DNA from: Olsenella sp. An285
GTDB taxonomy: Bacteria; Actinomycetota; Coriobacteriia; Coriobacteriales; Atopobiaceae
Direction: 5' to 3'
DNA: 64,000 nucleotides
Assembly (NCBI RefSeq): GCF_002159625.1
Contig: NZ_NFIZ01000002.1
Location: 62,001-126,000 of the forward strand
This document shows, piece after piece, positions 45,759 through 54,581 of this stretch. Position 1 is the stretch's first letter. Every line of letters starts with the position of its first letter. Under the pieces are notes generated by a model. The model saw only the letters and a list, made by a program, of their open reading frames with translations, made no database searches and was not told the DNA's origin. The translations under genes were made by a program, and so were the position numbers.

Positions 45759-46964
45759 CTACGAGCGGGCGGAGTCCTCGGGCGTGATGGTCATGGACTG
45801 GAAGCGGTGCGCCATGTAGGCGTCGTCGTAGTGCTCGGCGTAGAACTCCTCCACGGGGGACGACGGCGGAAGGCCGCTCTCGCGCTGGTACCAGCACTCA
45901 AGGGACTGAAGCGTCATGACGCCGTTCACGAGCATGAGCGCGGCGCAGAGCGCGGTCACGGAGTAGCGCGCCTGCCACGGGATGAGGTTGATGAGCTTGA
46001 GCAGCCACGGCAGGCAGACCTTGATCCAGACGAAGCCCAGCGCGCCCCACATGCACATGAAGAGGGTGGACGTGCGCCCGTCGAAGAGCAGGGCGATGGG
46101 GTCCGGGAAGAGCCCAAGGATGGTGGAGCCCGAGTAGTCCCATGCCACGGCGCCAAAGCCGACCTGCATGAACCAGGAGACCGCCGCCTCGAAGAGGCCT
46201 CCGATCACCGCGGAGACGAGGAAGATGATGACGGGGTTCGCGCGATAGAAGCGGTTGAGCGCCACCGTCATGAGCACGGCGCCAAATCCGTAGATGGGAG
46301 AGAAGGGCCCGTAGAGCATGCCGGCGCGGTCCTGGTAGACGCCCGGGTCAACCACGACCATGTGGTAGACGGTCTCGATCACGAGGCCGAGGACGCAGCA
46401 GACCACGAAGACCCAGAACAGGTTGAAGAAGTCCAGCTCTATGAAGCCGCGGTCGCCCTTGGCGCGGCCGAGCGTGCCGGCCTCGGCGGCCTCCTCGGTC
46501 TCCATGTCGCGGAGCTTGCGCTGGAGCTGGCGCTCGGTGACGAGCGTGGGGTCGATGGTCGCGGAGATGACGAGCAGCACCACGAGGCGCACGCCGTCGT
46601 AGATGAGGTTGTCGCCAAATCCGTTGAGCATGATCTCGAGCACGAGGTTGACGATGCCCACGCCCAGGAGCGCGTAGGCGATCTGCGCCACGTGACGCCG
46701 GCGGTTGCGCAGCATGAGGACGCCAAAGGCGACGTATCCCACTGCGCCCACGAACATCGTCACCATCTGCACGATGACAAGCGTCATCGTGAGCGTGACG
46801 TCGTGGCGCTCGCGGAAGAGGTCGACGCCGTACTGCGCGAGGGGGACGGCTATGAGGGCTATGAGCACCAGCACCGCCGCAGCGGTGACCAGGCAGTAGA
46901 TGCCGTAGAGCTTGAGCAGCGGCCCGATCTTTCGCGACTCGGCGGGGGCGGTGGCTTCGTTCAT
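45759..46964 (-). CDS. Putative ABC transporter permease-like membrane protein (CmpB type)
   Basis: The 401-residue membrane protein has about 8-9 spans. The C-terminal half carries the pattern of the PF06541-type putative ABC permeases: FVVCCVLGLVIETVYH, then AGMLYGPFSPIYGFGAVLMT, and GGLFEAAVSWFMQ. The N-terminal half is four spans with a short linker of charged residues (about 150-185, RQLQRKLRDMETEEAAEAG). No ABC ATPase gene is adjacent. The start ATG 46964 is preceded by AAGGAGAAGAAC, so the 9-base core of the repeated 10-mer serves as ribosome site. Confidence 0.75.
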   Translation of the reverse strand: MNEATAPAESRKIGPLLKLYGIYCLVTAAAVLVLIALIAVPLAQYGVDLFRERHDVTLTMTLVIVQMVTMFVGAVGYVAFGVLMLRNRRRHVAQIAYALLGVGIVNLVLEIMLNGFGDNLIYDGVRLVVLLVISATIDPTLVTERQLQRKLRDMETEEAAEAGTLGRAKGDRGFIELDFFNLFWVFVVCCVLGLVIETVYHMVVVDPGVYQDRAGMLYGPFSPIYGFGAVLMTVALNRFYRANPVIIFLVSAVIGGLFEAAVSWFMQVGFGAVAWDYSGSTILGLFPDPIALLFDGRTSTLFMCMWGALGFVWIKVCLPWLLKLINLIPWQARYSVTALCAALMLVNGVMTLQSLECWYQRESGLPPSSPVEEFYAEHYDDAYMAHRFQSMTITPEDSARS

Positions 46965-47076
46965 GTTCTTCTCCTTGGGGGAGGGGCCAATGAGGGCATC
47001 GTACCCCAATCTGGCTAGCACTAACGGACGGCGAGAAGAACCGAGGCGGGTGCGCGCCGGACGAGGCGCGCGGCGC

Positions 47077-47403
47077 TCAGAACACGAGCTGCACGAGCGC
47101 CATGTAGCAGATGGTGCCGCCTGCGATGGAGAGCAGCATCTGCCGGCGCCAGAGGTGGAGTCCGGCGGTGACGGCGATGCCGATGAGCTCGGGCACGCCG
47201 TGGGAGCCCGAGAGCCAGCTCACGTCCTTGAGGCAGTAGACCACGAGCATGGCAAAGAGCGCGAGCGGCAGCACCTGCCCGAGGTAGGTGATGACGCGAG
47301 GCGTCCCGCGGCGGCCGGAGAAGACGAGGAAGGGGAGCCAACGCGTGAGCTGGGTGCCCAGGACGCACGCACCTATGGTGACGACCTGCTGGACGAGCGT
47401 CAT
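47077..47403 (-). CDS. azlD: AzlD-type branched-chain amino acid exporter subunit
   Basis: The 108-residue protein is all membrane helices and matches Azl[23 protein letters not shown] and [21 protein letters not shown]. With AzlC it exports branched-chain amino acids or their analogues. It overlaps the azlC stop as ATGA, so both are made together. A 10-mer copy lies at 47032-47041, downstream of the stop. Confidence 0.9.
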   Translation of the reverse strand: MTLVQQVVTIGACVLGTQLTRWLPFLVFSGRRGTPRVITYLGQVLPLALFAMLVVYCLKDVSWLSGSHGVPELIGIAVTAGLHLWRRQMLLSIAGGTICYMALVQLVF

Positions 47404-48161
47404 GATGCGTCTTCCTCCCGAGGTGCGGCCGGCGGCATGGCTGCTCCTCTCGCCCGCGCCTCGCGGACGACCAGGAGGGCGAGGACCATGCAGACCATGG
47501 TGGGCACCATGAAGCTGTCCGCCCCAAACACGGCGAGGCACCCCGCCGCGCAAGCCCCGCCCACGACGGCGCTCCAGCGGTGCTCCGGGTCCTTCTGCCA
47601 CTGATCGAGGAAGATGACCACGAAGAGCGCCGTCATCACAAAGGAGAGGCCCTCGGTGTCAAAGGGCACCACCTCTCCCAGAACGCCTCCGATGGTGGCG
47701 CCCGACACCCAGTAGAGCTGGTTCAGCAGCGTGACGAAGAACATGAACCAGCCGCGGTCGACGCCCGCCGGGACCTCGGCGGAGTAGTTGATGGAGAAGG
47801 TCTCGTCGCAGAGGCCAAAGATGAGGTAGGGCTTCTTCCAGCCCATGTCACGGTAGCGCTCCAGCATGGCGATGCCGTAGAAGAGGTGGCGCGCCTGAAC
47901 CATGAGCGAGACGAGCAGCGCCGCCAGCGGGTTGAACGGGGCGAGCAGGAGGCTCACCGCCACGAACTCGAGCGAGCCGCCAAAGATGAGGAGCGACATC
48001 AGCATGGGGTAGGCAAAGCCAAAGCCCGCGGCGTGCATGTAGATGCCATAGGCCATGCCCAGGAACCAGAATCCCGCGAAGATGGGAATGGTGTGGGGGA
48101 AGGCGGCCCTGAGGGCGGCGACGGCGGTGCCGCGCGACGCGTTGTCATGGGTTGCTGACAT
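47400..48161 (-). CDS. azlC: AzlC-type branched-chain amino acid exporter
   Basis: The 253-residue membrane protein has the AzlC pattern: [50 protein letters not shown], then [36 protein letters not shown]. It is the larger subunit of the AzlCD exporter. GGAG precedes the ATG at 48161. The last residues are Arg/Ala-rich and cytoplasmic. Confidence 0.9.
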   Translation of the reverse strand: MSATHDNASRGTAVAALRAAFPHTIPIFAGFWFLGMAYGIYMHAAGFGFAYPMLMSLLIFGGSLEFVAVSLLLAPFNPLAALLVSLMVQARHLFYGIAMLERYRDMGWKKPYLIFGLCDETFSINYSAEVPAGVDRGWFMFFVTLLNQLYWVSGATIGGVLGEVVPFDTEGLSFVMTALFVVIFLDQWQKDPEHRWSAVVGGACAAGCLAVFGADSFMVPTMVCMVLALLVVREARARGAAMPPAAPREEDAS

Positions 48162-48604
48162 GGTGACTCCGTATCTCCGACGAGCCAGACAAGGATACGC
48201 CCTCGGTTTTTCGTGAGGGAGGCGAGGGAGGAAAGTGGTCCGAAGCTGTTACGTGCACCGCGACGTCAGAATCGCTCCGAGTGCGAGCTGTTGGCGGTGG
48301 ATCTGTCTGCAAAACTGGGTTTGAAGGTGCCTTGCAGTTGGGTGTCGATGCAAAATCCCGCTTCGGGCCGGTGGTTTTTTCTCCGTTATCGAAAAATCGA
48401 TTAAACTGATGATATTACAAGCTGGGATAACGCTGTCATTTCCATTTTGGAAAGTCGTTCGAAGGAGAAAATAGCACTACCCGAAGGGCAGTTTTGCATG
48501 GAGGCCGCTGTCAATCACTGCCCGAAGCTCGATTTTGCAGAGACCGCCACCTTCTGACGCCTCGCGGTCTTGGTGGTGATGCCAAAGGCGTGAGTTGGAC
48601 GGGA
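48162..48604. other. Gene-free island with nested inverted repeats
   Basis: This is 443 bases of lower GC than the neighbours. TGCAAAATC-CCG-CTTCGGGC (48349-48368) matches the complement of 48520-48539 at 18 of 20 positions. TGCAAAA also occurs at 48308-48314 and its complement at 48492-48498. GGCGGT (48293) and ACCGCC (48543) bracket the whole. The centre (about 48370-48470) is AT-rich. No credible coding frame or ribosome site is seen. Confidence 0.5.
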
Positions 48605-49246
48605 CTACCGCGCGTAGTGGTCGAGGCACATCCCTATGAAGTCGCGCATCTCGGCGCGGAAGTCCGTCTCGGGGCGCGCGATCTCGAGCCGCTCGAGCGC
48701 CTCGGCGATGAGCGGGTTGCTCCAGCAGCCGCTGACCAGGCCGGTCGCGTGATAGTAGATCGCCACGAGCAGCGGCTCCACACGCTCGGGCTCGATGTCG
48801 AGGATGAGGGGCAGGTGTTCGCGCATACGGGCGACGTGGTCGTAGTATGCGCGCTTGAAGGCCATGAGGCGCTCGACGGTGACGTTGGTCTCCACGATGG
48901 TGGTGAGCAGGTCACCCAGGCGGAAGTACTCCTGGTGCGCGTTGGCGATGCCGGCCCAGACCTCGGCCACGGTTTCCGGAGAGAGGCCGCAGCCCTCGGG
49001 CAGGGCGGTGAGCAGCGCGTTGAAGTATGCGCCCATCTCGTCCGCCGTCAGGAGCAGGAAGACCTCCTCCTTGGTGCTGACGTACTTGTAGAGGTTGGCG
49101 CGCGACCAGCCGAGCTCGTCGGCGATGGTGGTGAGCGTGATCTCGTGATAGGGGCGCTCGGCAAACTGCCTGCGTACGGCACCCTTTATCTCCTCGAGGC
49201 GCTGACCCTTCTGCTCGGGGCTGCGCGCCCGGATGAACTCTGCCAT
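48605..49246 (-). CDS. TetR-family regulator
   Basis: The 213-residue protein has a TetR DNA-binding domain with HEITLTTIADELGWSRANLYKYVSTKEEVF (about 34-63), then a helical domain with DFRAEMRDFIGMCLDHY at the end, as in regulators with a PF17929-like C-domain. It is divergent from the iron alcohol dehydrogenase gene and probably controls it. GGAGGAG precedes ATG 49246. The region between the starts (49247-49388) is AT-rich; I see no perfect palindrome in it. Confidence 0.88.
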   Translation of the reverse strand: MAEFIRARSPEQKGQRLEEIKGAVRRQFAERPYHEITLTTIADELGWSRANLYKYVSTKEEVFLLLTADEMGAYFNALLTALPEGCGLSPETVAEVWAGIANAHQEYFRLGDLLTTIVETNVTVERLMAFKRAYYDHVARMREHLPLILDIEPERVEPLLVAIYYHATGLVSGCWSNPLIAEALERLEIARPETDFRAEMRDFIGMCLDHYAR

Positions 49247-49388
49247 GACTCCTCCAAACTGTTTACGAGGAAAGTATACCGCAGCTTATCGAGAAAATAA
49301 GAAAAAAGACGTCGCTTAACCATTGACAAGATACGCAACGCCACGTAACTTATTTGTAGAGAAGAACCTCTCGTCGAAAGGATTGCCC

Positions 49389-50570
49389 ATGCTCGGCAAT
49401 TTCAGCTATCACAACCCCACCAAGCTCATCTTTGGTAAGGACGCCATGGGCACCCTGGTTGGTGAGCTTGCTGACTACGGTAAGAACGTCCAGCTCGTCT
49501 ACGGTGGCGGCTCCATCAAGAGGAACGGCATCTACGAACAGGTGGTCGCTGCGCTCGAGATGGCGGGCAAGACCGTCGTCGAGGATGCGGGCGTCATGCC
49601 CAACCCCACGGTCGAGAAGCTCCGCGAGGGCGTGTGTATCGCGCGCGAGAACCGCGTGGACCTCATCCTGGCGGTGGGCGGCGGCTCCTGCATCGACTAC
49701 GCCAAGGCCGTGGCCGTCTCTGCCAACCTGCCGGCAGATGTGGACCCCTGGCAGAAGTACTGGGTGGACTTTGATGAGCCGGCGGCCGACCTCGACGTCA
49801 TCCCCGTGGGCTCGGTCCTCACGATGGTGGGCACCGGCTCCGAGATGAACTGTGGCTCGGTCATCACCAACCACGAGACAAAGATGAAGGTCGGTCACGT
49901 CTTCGCGGATGCGCGCGTGTTCCCCAAGTTTGCCGTGCTGAACCCCGAGTTCACCTTTACGCTGCCCAAGTATCAGATGGTAGCCGGCATCTTCGACATC
50001 ATGAACCACATCACCGAGCAGTACTTCTCAGGTGAGGATGACAACACGAGCGATTATCTGTCCGAGGGCCTCATGCGCTCCCTGGTCACCGCTAGCCGCG
50101 CCGCCGTGGCCAACCCGGAGGACTATGAGGCTCGTTCCAACATCATGTGGTGCGCCACGTGGGCGCTCAACACGCTCGTTGCCTGCGGCAAGTCCACGGA
50201 TTGGGAGGTCCACATGCTCGGCCAGGCCGTGGGCGCCCACACCGACGCCACGCACGGCATGACCCTCGCCGCAGTGGCATTGCCGTACTACCGCCTGGTC
50301 ATGCCGTACGGCGTGGAGAAGTTCGCGCGGTTTGCGACCAACGTGTGGGGCATCTCGCCCGAGGGCCGCACGACCGAGGAGCTCGCGTCTGCCGGCCTCG
50401 ACGCGATGGAGGCCTGGATGCGCGAGATCGGCTGCGTCATGAGCATCTCCGAGCTCGGCGCCACCGAGGACATGCTCGAGGATCTTGCCGACTCCACCCT
50501 CGTCATGCAGGGCGGTTATCACGTGCTCACGCGCGACGAGATCATCTCCGTCCTTCGCGCCAGCCTGTGA
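49389..50570 (+). CDS. Iron-containing alcohol dehydrogenase (YqhD/BdhA type)
   Basis: The 393-residue enzyme reduces aldehydes to alcohols with NAD(P)H. The N-terminus NFSYHNPTKLIFG and nucleotide motif GGGSCIDYAKAVAV fit the butanol-dehydrogenase/YqhD group. Metal ligands lie in GIFDIMNHITEQYF (Asp, His) and in VHMLGQAVGAHTDATHGMTLA (His, His). AAAGGA precedes ATG 49389. A GAGAAGAAC copy lies 22 bases upstream. The stop codon is part of the palindrome at 50566-50594. Confidence 0.9.
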   Translation: MLGNFSYHNPTKLIFGKDAMGTLVGELADYGKNVQLVYGGGSIKRNGIYEQVVAALEMAGKTVVEDAGVMPNPTVEKLREGVCIARENRVDLILAVGGGSCIDYAKAVAVSANLPADVDPWQKYWVDFDEPAADLDVIPVGSVLTMVGTGSEMNCGSVITNHETKMKVGHVFADARVFPKFAVLNPEFTFTLPKYQMVAGIFDIMNHITEQYFSGEDDNTSDYLSEGLMRSLVTASRAAVANPEDYEARSNIMWCATWALNTLVACGKSTDWEVHMLGQAVGAHTDATHGMTLAAVALPYYRLVMPYGVEKFARFATNVWGISPEGRTTEELASAGLDAMEAWMREIGCVMSISELGATEDMLEDLADSTLVMQGGYHVLTRDEIISVLRASL

Positions 50571-50594
50571 ATTGGGGACAGTCCCCAATTCACA
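50566..50594. repeat. GGGGACAGTCCCC palindrome at the dehydrogenase stop
   Basis: TGTGAATTGGGGAC (50566-50579), one central A, and GTCCCCAATTCACA (50581-50594) form a perfect odd palindrome. Its left end supplies the TGA stop of the dehydrogenase. It is followed by the leader of the broken flavin reductase. Confidence 0.85.
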
Positions 50595-50620
50595 CAAACG
50601 TTTGATATGGAGGAGAACGC

Positions 50621-51174
50621 ATGAAAAGGAACATCGGGTCCAAGCCCGCACTCTATCCCATGCCCGTGATCGTGGTGGGCGCCATGAACGGTGACGAGCC
50701 TACCTGGACGCCATCGCCCACACGGGCATTCCTAGCCACAGCAAGATCATGGTGAGCCTGGCGGCTGCGCACTTCATCAACGGCTGCATCAAGCAGACCG
50801 GCGTGCTCTCCGTGAACGTGGTCGACGAGTCCTGGCTCGACCGCGCGGACTTCTGCGGCAGCGTGAGCGGCGCGCGCGAGAGCAAGGCCGACGTCTTCGC
50901 TTGGACCGCGGGCGAGGCCGGCTCCCCGCTCGTCGACGACGCCAAGCTCTCCTTGGAGTGCCGCGTTGAGGACGTCTACGAGGTCGACCACTTCGAGAAC
51001 TTCATCTGCTCGGTGGCCGGCGCCTATGCGGACGACGCGATCGTGACCGAGGCCGGCAAGGTCGACGTCGCGGCGCTCAAGCCTGTGCTCTTTGAGATGC
51101 CCACCTACACCTATCTGGCCACGGGCGAGAAGATCGCTGACTGCCTGAGCTTCGCCAAGGCGAGCAAGGCATAG
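50621..51174 (+). pseudogene. Flavin reductase-like gene broken by a frameshift
   Basis: GGAGGAGAACGC precedes ATG 50621, which opens MKRNIGSKPALYPMPVIVVGAMNGDEPTWT. After that the frame ends at a TGA near 50752. The continuation, IAHTGIPSHSKIMVSLAAAHFINGC and onward to 51174, is in another frame. One missing base near 50710-50712 would rejoin both parts into a normal flavin reductase (FMN-binding split-barrel) of about 184 residues. The downstream part from ATG 50749 may be translated but lacks the N-terminal strands. A sequencing error is the other explanation. Confidence 0.75.
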
Positions 51175-51190
51175 GCCGTCACGGACTAGC

Positions 51191-51234
51191 CCAAGCTGGC
51201 GAGAAGAACCGCAAGCTCGCGGTTCTCTCGCTTG
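51191..51234 (+). terminator. Imperfect hairpin containing a 10-mer copy
   Basis: GCGAGAAGAACCGC pairs with GCGGTTCTCTCGC (one base bulged), and outer CCAAGC pairs with GCTTGG. It follows the flavin reductase stop by 16 bases. The left arm has an exact CGAGAAGAAC (51200-51209); the right arm has a copy that lost a TC. Confidence 0.6.
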
Positions 51235-51252
51235 GGAAGGACGGAGAAGAAC

Positions 51253-52635
51253 ATGCTGACGAGAAGGACGTTCGTGAATGCGCTGGCTGCGACCGCGGCG
51301 ACGGCGGTACTCGCGGGTTGTGACACCACGGAGAACATGCCAGAGACAGCTGTGCCGGAGCCCACGTTGCAGGAGCCTGAGTCCCCTGCCGTCCCGGCGA
51401 TCTCGACTGCGCCCGTCTACTTCACGCGTGAAATCTCGCCGGAGGGCCTCGCCCGCGCCTTCGACGCCCTGGGCTTCTCGCCCGCCGGAAACGTGGCCGT
51501 GAAGCTCTCGACCGGCGAGCCGGGCGGGCACAACTTCCTCTCTCCCGACCTCATCGGCGATTTCGTGCGCAGCCTCGGCGCCACTATCGTGGAGTGCAAC
51601 ACCGCCTACGGAGGGGCGCGCGGAACCACGGAGAGTCACCTCCGGGCCGCCGCCGATCACGGCTTTACTGCCATCGCTAACGTGGACATTATGGACGCCG
51701 ACGGCTCGATGAGCCTGCCCGTCGAGGGCGGCACGCACCTCACCGAGGACCTCGTGGGCGCCCACCTGGCGAGCTACGACTCCGTGGTCTCGCTCGCGCA
51801 CTTCAAGGGACACGCGATGGGCGGCTTCGGCGGCGCCATCAAGAACTGCTCGATCGGCATCGCCAGCCGAGAGGGCAAGATGCTCATCCACAGCGCGGGC
51901 ACCTCCACCACGAGCTGGGGCAGTCCCGCGCAGGATGACTTTCTCGAGTCCATGGCCGAGGCTGCCAAGGCGGTCTCGGACCACTTCGGCGGCGTGGGCG
52001 GCGCCATGGCGTACGTCAACGTGATGAACCGCCTGTCGGTGGACTGCGATTGCGACTCGCATCCCGCCGAGCCCGAGATGGCCGACATCGGCATCCTGGC
52101 CTCGCTCGACCCAGTGGCGCTCGACCGGGCGTGCGTGGACCTCGTCTACTCGGCTCCGGACGGCGCGGCGCTCGTTGAGCGCATCGAGAGCAGAAACGGC
52201 GCCCACACGCTCGACCACGCGGAGGCGATCGGCCTGGGCAGCCAGACCTACGAGCTGGTTGACCTGGACGCCGGAACGACAGAGGAGGAGCCCATGACCA
52301 TCAACGTGACCTGCAACGGGCGGACGGTGACCTACGAGCTCAATGACAGCGCCGCCGCGCGCGGGCTCGTGGGGCAGCTGCCACTGACGCTTGATGTGGA
52401 GCCCTTCGGCAGCAACGAGCAGACCTTCTACCCGCCCGAGGCGCTCGACTGCTCGGACGCCCCGCTCGCCGAGGGAGGCGCCGGCGTGCTCGCCTACTAC
52501 GAGCCGTGGGGAGACGTCGTGATGTTCTACGACGGCTTCTCCGGTAACGGCGGCCTCTACGAGCTGGGGCGCGCGGTGGCAGGCGCGGAGAACGTGGCGG
52601 GCATGGCGGGGACCATCGAAGTGACGCGCGCATAG
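51253..52635 (+). CDS. DUF362 lipoprotein with C-terminal cyclophilin-like domain
   Basis: The 460-residue protein starts with a Tat-like lipoprotein signal (TRRTFVNALAATAATAVLAGC). The DUF362 domain (about 60-340) carries VAVKLSTGEPGGHNFLSPDLI and GHAMGGFGGAIKNCSIG; the typical ferredoxin insert is missing. From about 350 on there is a cyclophilin-like fold (MTINVTCNGRTVTYELNDSAAARGLVGQ) of the type found alone in the gene at 57107. The fusion places both outside the membrane, perhaps in flavin or metal handling; function is unknown. The ribosome site is GGAGAAGAAC immediately before ATG 51253. Confidence 0.8.
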   Translation: MLTRRTFVNALAATAATAVLAGCDTTENMPETAVPEPTLQEPESPAVPAISTAPVYFTREISPEGLARAFDALGFSPAGNVAVKLSTGEPGGHNFLSPDLIGDFVRSLGATIVECNTAYGGARGTTESHLRAAADHGFTAIANVDIMDADGSMSLPVEGGTHLTEDLVGAHLASYDSVVSLAHFKGHAMGGFGGAIKNCSIGIASREGKMLIHSAGTSTTSWGSPAQDDFLESMAEAAKAVSDHFGGVGGAMAYVNVMNRLSVDCDCDSHPAEPEMADIGILASLDPVALDRACVDLVYSAPDGAALVERIESRNGAHTLDHAEAIGLGSQTYELVDLDAGTTEEEPMTINVTCNGRTVTYELNDSAAARGLVGQLPLTLDVEPFGSNEQTFYPPEALDCSDAPLAEGGAGVLAYYEPWGDVVMFYDGFSGNGGLYELGRAVAGAENVAGMAGTIEVTRA

Positions 52636-52771
52636 CGCCGCGTGCGTGTTTTTCCGGGGTGCACCGGAAAACGTACTTTTGACGATCGGACTCAGACGGA
52701 ATCCTGCGGTTATACGAATAGCAGCTAACAAAATGTGCGTTTTCAAACAGGACGAGAGAACGGAGAAGAAC

Positions 52772-53395
52772 ATGCTGTCGAGAAGAAACTTCCTGGCAGT
52801 TGGCGTTGCGGGCGCGACCTCGCTTCTGGCCGGTTGCTCTGACGAGAAGGGCGAGGCACCCGCGGCGGCTCCGGCAACGGAGCCGGCCGAGGACGCTCCC
52901 GCGGCGGACGCCGCACCGGCGGGCAACGTGCTCGTCGCGTACTTCTCCGCCACCGGAAACACGGAGGGCGTGGCTACCGCGATCGCGGAGCGTCTGGGTG
53001 CGGACGTCTTCGTCATCGAGGCGGCGCAGCCCTACACGGAGGCGGACCTCAACTACAACGACGGCGCCTCCCGCACGAGCGTCGAGCGCGCGGACGGGAC
53101 CAGCCCCGAACTCGCCCAGGTCATGCCCGACGGCTGGGCCGACTACGACACGGTCCTTCTCGGCTACCCGATCTGGTGGGGCGAGGCGGCGTGGCCGCTG
53201 CGCACGTTCATGACGGGCAACGACTTTGCCGGCAAGGCAGTGGTGCCGTTCTGCACGTCAGGCTCCTCGGGCATCGGGGGCAGCGCCGATGGCCTTGCGG
53301 AGCTCGCCGGCTCTGGTGACTGGCTCGAGGGCGAGCGCTTCTCTGCCGGCGCAGGTGACGAGGCTGCGGACTGGGCAGCGGGACTGGGGCTGTAG
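52772..53395 (+). CDS. Exported flavodoxin lipoprotein
   Basis: The 207-residue protein has a twin-arginine lipoprotein signal (SRRNFLAVGVAGATSLLAGC, Cys22), an Ala/Pro/Glu linker and a flavodoxin domain. The FMN phosphate loop is FSATGNTEGVA; YPIWWGEAAWPLRTF and CTSGSSGIGGS are the further FMN-binding loops. Flavodoxins are usually cytosolic, so the Tat export of a folded flavoprotein suggests extracytoplasmic electron transfer. GGAGAAGAAC stands directly before the ATG. The next gene starts 9 bases after its stop. Confidence 0.88.
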   Translation: MLSRRNFLAVGVAGATSLLAGCSDEKGEAPAAAPATEPAEDAPAADAAPAGNVLVAYFSATGNTEGVATAIAERLGADVFVIEAAQPYTEADLNYNDGASRTSVERADGTSPELAQVMPDGWADYDTVLLGYPIWWGEAAWPLRTFMTGNDFAGKAVVPFCTSGSSGIGGSADGLAELAGSGDWLEGERFSAGAGDEAADWAAGLGL

Positions 53396-53404
53396 GAGAA
53401 GAAC

Positions 53405-53941
53405 ATGAACATCGTCATCTTGCAGGGAAGTCCCAACCGCGACGGCTCCACCGCCATCCTCTGCGAGGAGTTCGCTCGCGGCGCGCGCCAGGCGGGACAC
53501 ACGGTCGAGCGCGTCGACGTGGCGCAGGCGGACGTGAGGCCCTGCACGGGCTGCGTGGCCTGCGGCTACGGCGTACGCCCGTGCGTCCAGCGCGACGACA
53601 TGGCGGCGATACTCGAGAAGGTCCTCGCCGCCGACGTGCTGGTCCTGGCGACCCCGCTCTACTACTACGGTATGACGGCCCAGCTCAAAGCCGTGATCGA
53701 CCGCTTCTGCTCCGAGAACTCCGCCATCACGGCGCGGCGGCTGCGCTCCGTCCTTCTCGCCGTGGCGTGGAACGCGGACAGCTGGACCTTCGACGCCCTT
53801 GAGGCGCACTACGACACACTGGTCCGCTATCTCGACCTGCGTGACTGCGGCCGCGTGCTCGGCCACGGCTGCGGCACGCCGTCCATGACGCGTGCCACGG
53901 ACGCCCCGCAGCGCGCCTTCGAGTTGGGCCGCTCGCTGTAA
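53405..53941 (+). CDS. NADPH-dependent FMN reductase/iron-sulfur flavoprotein-like
   Basis: The 178-residue protein has the flavodoxin-like fold ILQGSPNRDGSTAIL and the CTGCVACGYGVRPCVQRDDM cysteine cluster region of the multimeric flavodoxin WrbA/ISF group, then LATPLYYYGMTAQLKAVIDR. It is cytosolic. GTAGGAGAAGAAC sits immediately before ATG 53405, again combining ribosome site and repeat core. It is likely cotranscribed with the flavodoxin lipoprotein gene. Confidence 0.88.
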   Translation: MNIVILQGSPNRDGSTAILCEEFARGARQAGHTVERVDVAQADVRPCTGCVACGYGVRPCVQRDDMAAILEKVLAADVLVLATPLYYYGMTAQLKAVIDRFCSENSAITARRLRSVLLAVAWNADSWTFDALEAHYDTLVRYLDLRDCGRVLGHGCGTPSMTRATDAPQRAFELGRSL

Positions 53942-53967
53942 AGCCTTATCAGCATCTGCGCTCCATC

Positions 53968-54556
53968 ATGTCGTGGGCAGAGCATGTTTCATCGCCGGAA
54001 GGCTTTCGCCAAACGGGAAAAGAAGGGAAAACTCGGGAAAAGACGGGAAAACTTGCAAAACAAGTGAAAGATACCGAGAACTGGCGCACGCGCATGAATC
54101 GCCTGTTCAAGTCGCTGGAGAAGTACGACATAGGCCTCCTGATAACCATCGACGAGATTCGCGTCACGCTCGACGAGATGATCGCTTTCGCCTCTACGTA
54201 CCAACTCTTCGTCCGTGAGGGCAAACGAGCGGGACTGCTCATGGCGGGCCTTCTCCAGCAGGTGTCAGCGTTGTTGCGGGACGAGTCCGTTTCTTTCCTG
54301 CGCCGCTGCGTCCAGCATCATTTATCGCGAGCTCTTCGAACAGGATGTTCAGTTTCTTGAGGCGAGGCTGCCCGATAGCGGGGACGTGAGCTCCATTTCA
54401 AATGTCGCGAAGCGCATGGGTGTGAGCAGCAACTATGCGTCCAAGTATCGTGCGCGCCTCATTGAACAGGGCGTCATTGGAGAGCGCGGGCGCGGTCGGA
54501 TTGGCTATGATATGCCGTTCTTTAGGGAGTTCGTAGACAAGATGCACACAGCGTAG
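53968..54556 (+). pseudogene. Remnant of an ATP-binding/winged-helix protein gene
   Basis: Two overlapping frames, 53968-54360 and 54215-54556, hold pieces of one protein. The first has WRTRMNRLFKSLEKYDIGLLITIDEIRVTLDEMIAFASTYQLFVREGKRAGLLMAGL, which looks like the Walker B part of an AAA ATPase (ITIDEI). The second has SSISNVAKRMGVSSNYASKYRARLIEQGVIGERGRGRIGY, a winged helix. The P-loop is missing, a frame change lies near 54320, and the middle between ATPase and winged helix is much too short. The start region is a run of GGGAAAA repeats. It is a decayed gene, not a working one. Confidence 0.7.
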
Positions 54557-54581
54557 TCGAGAAGAAACTCGTGGGTCGTCC

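Noticed and set aside
48213-48404. 63-codon open frame in the island before the TetR gene
   Set aside because: No ribosome site, overlaps inverted repeats and has no recognisable sequence.
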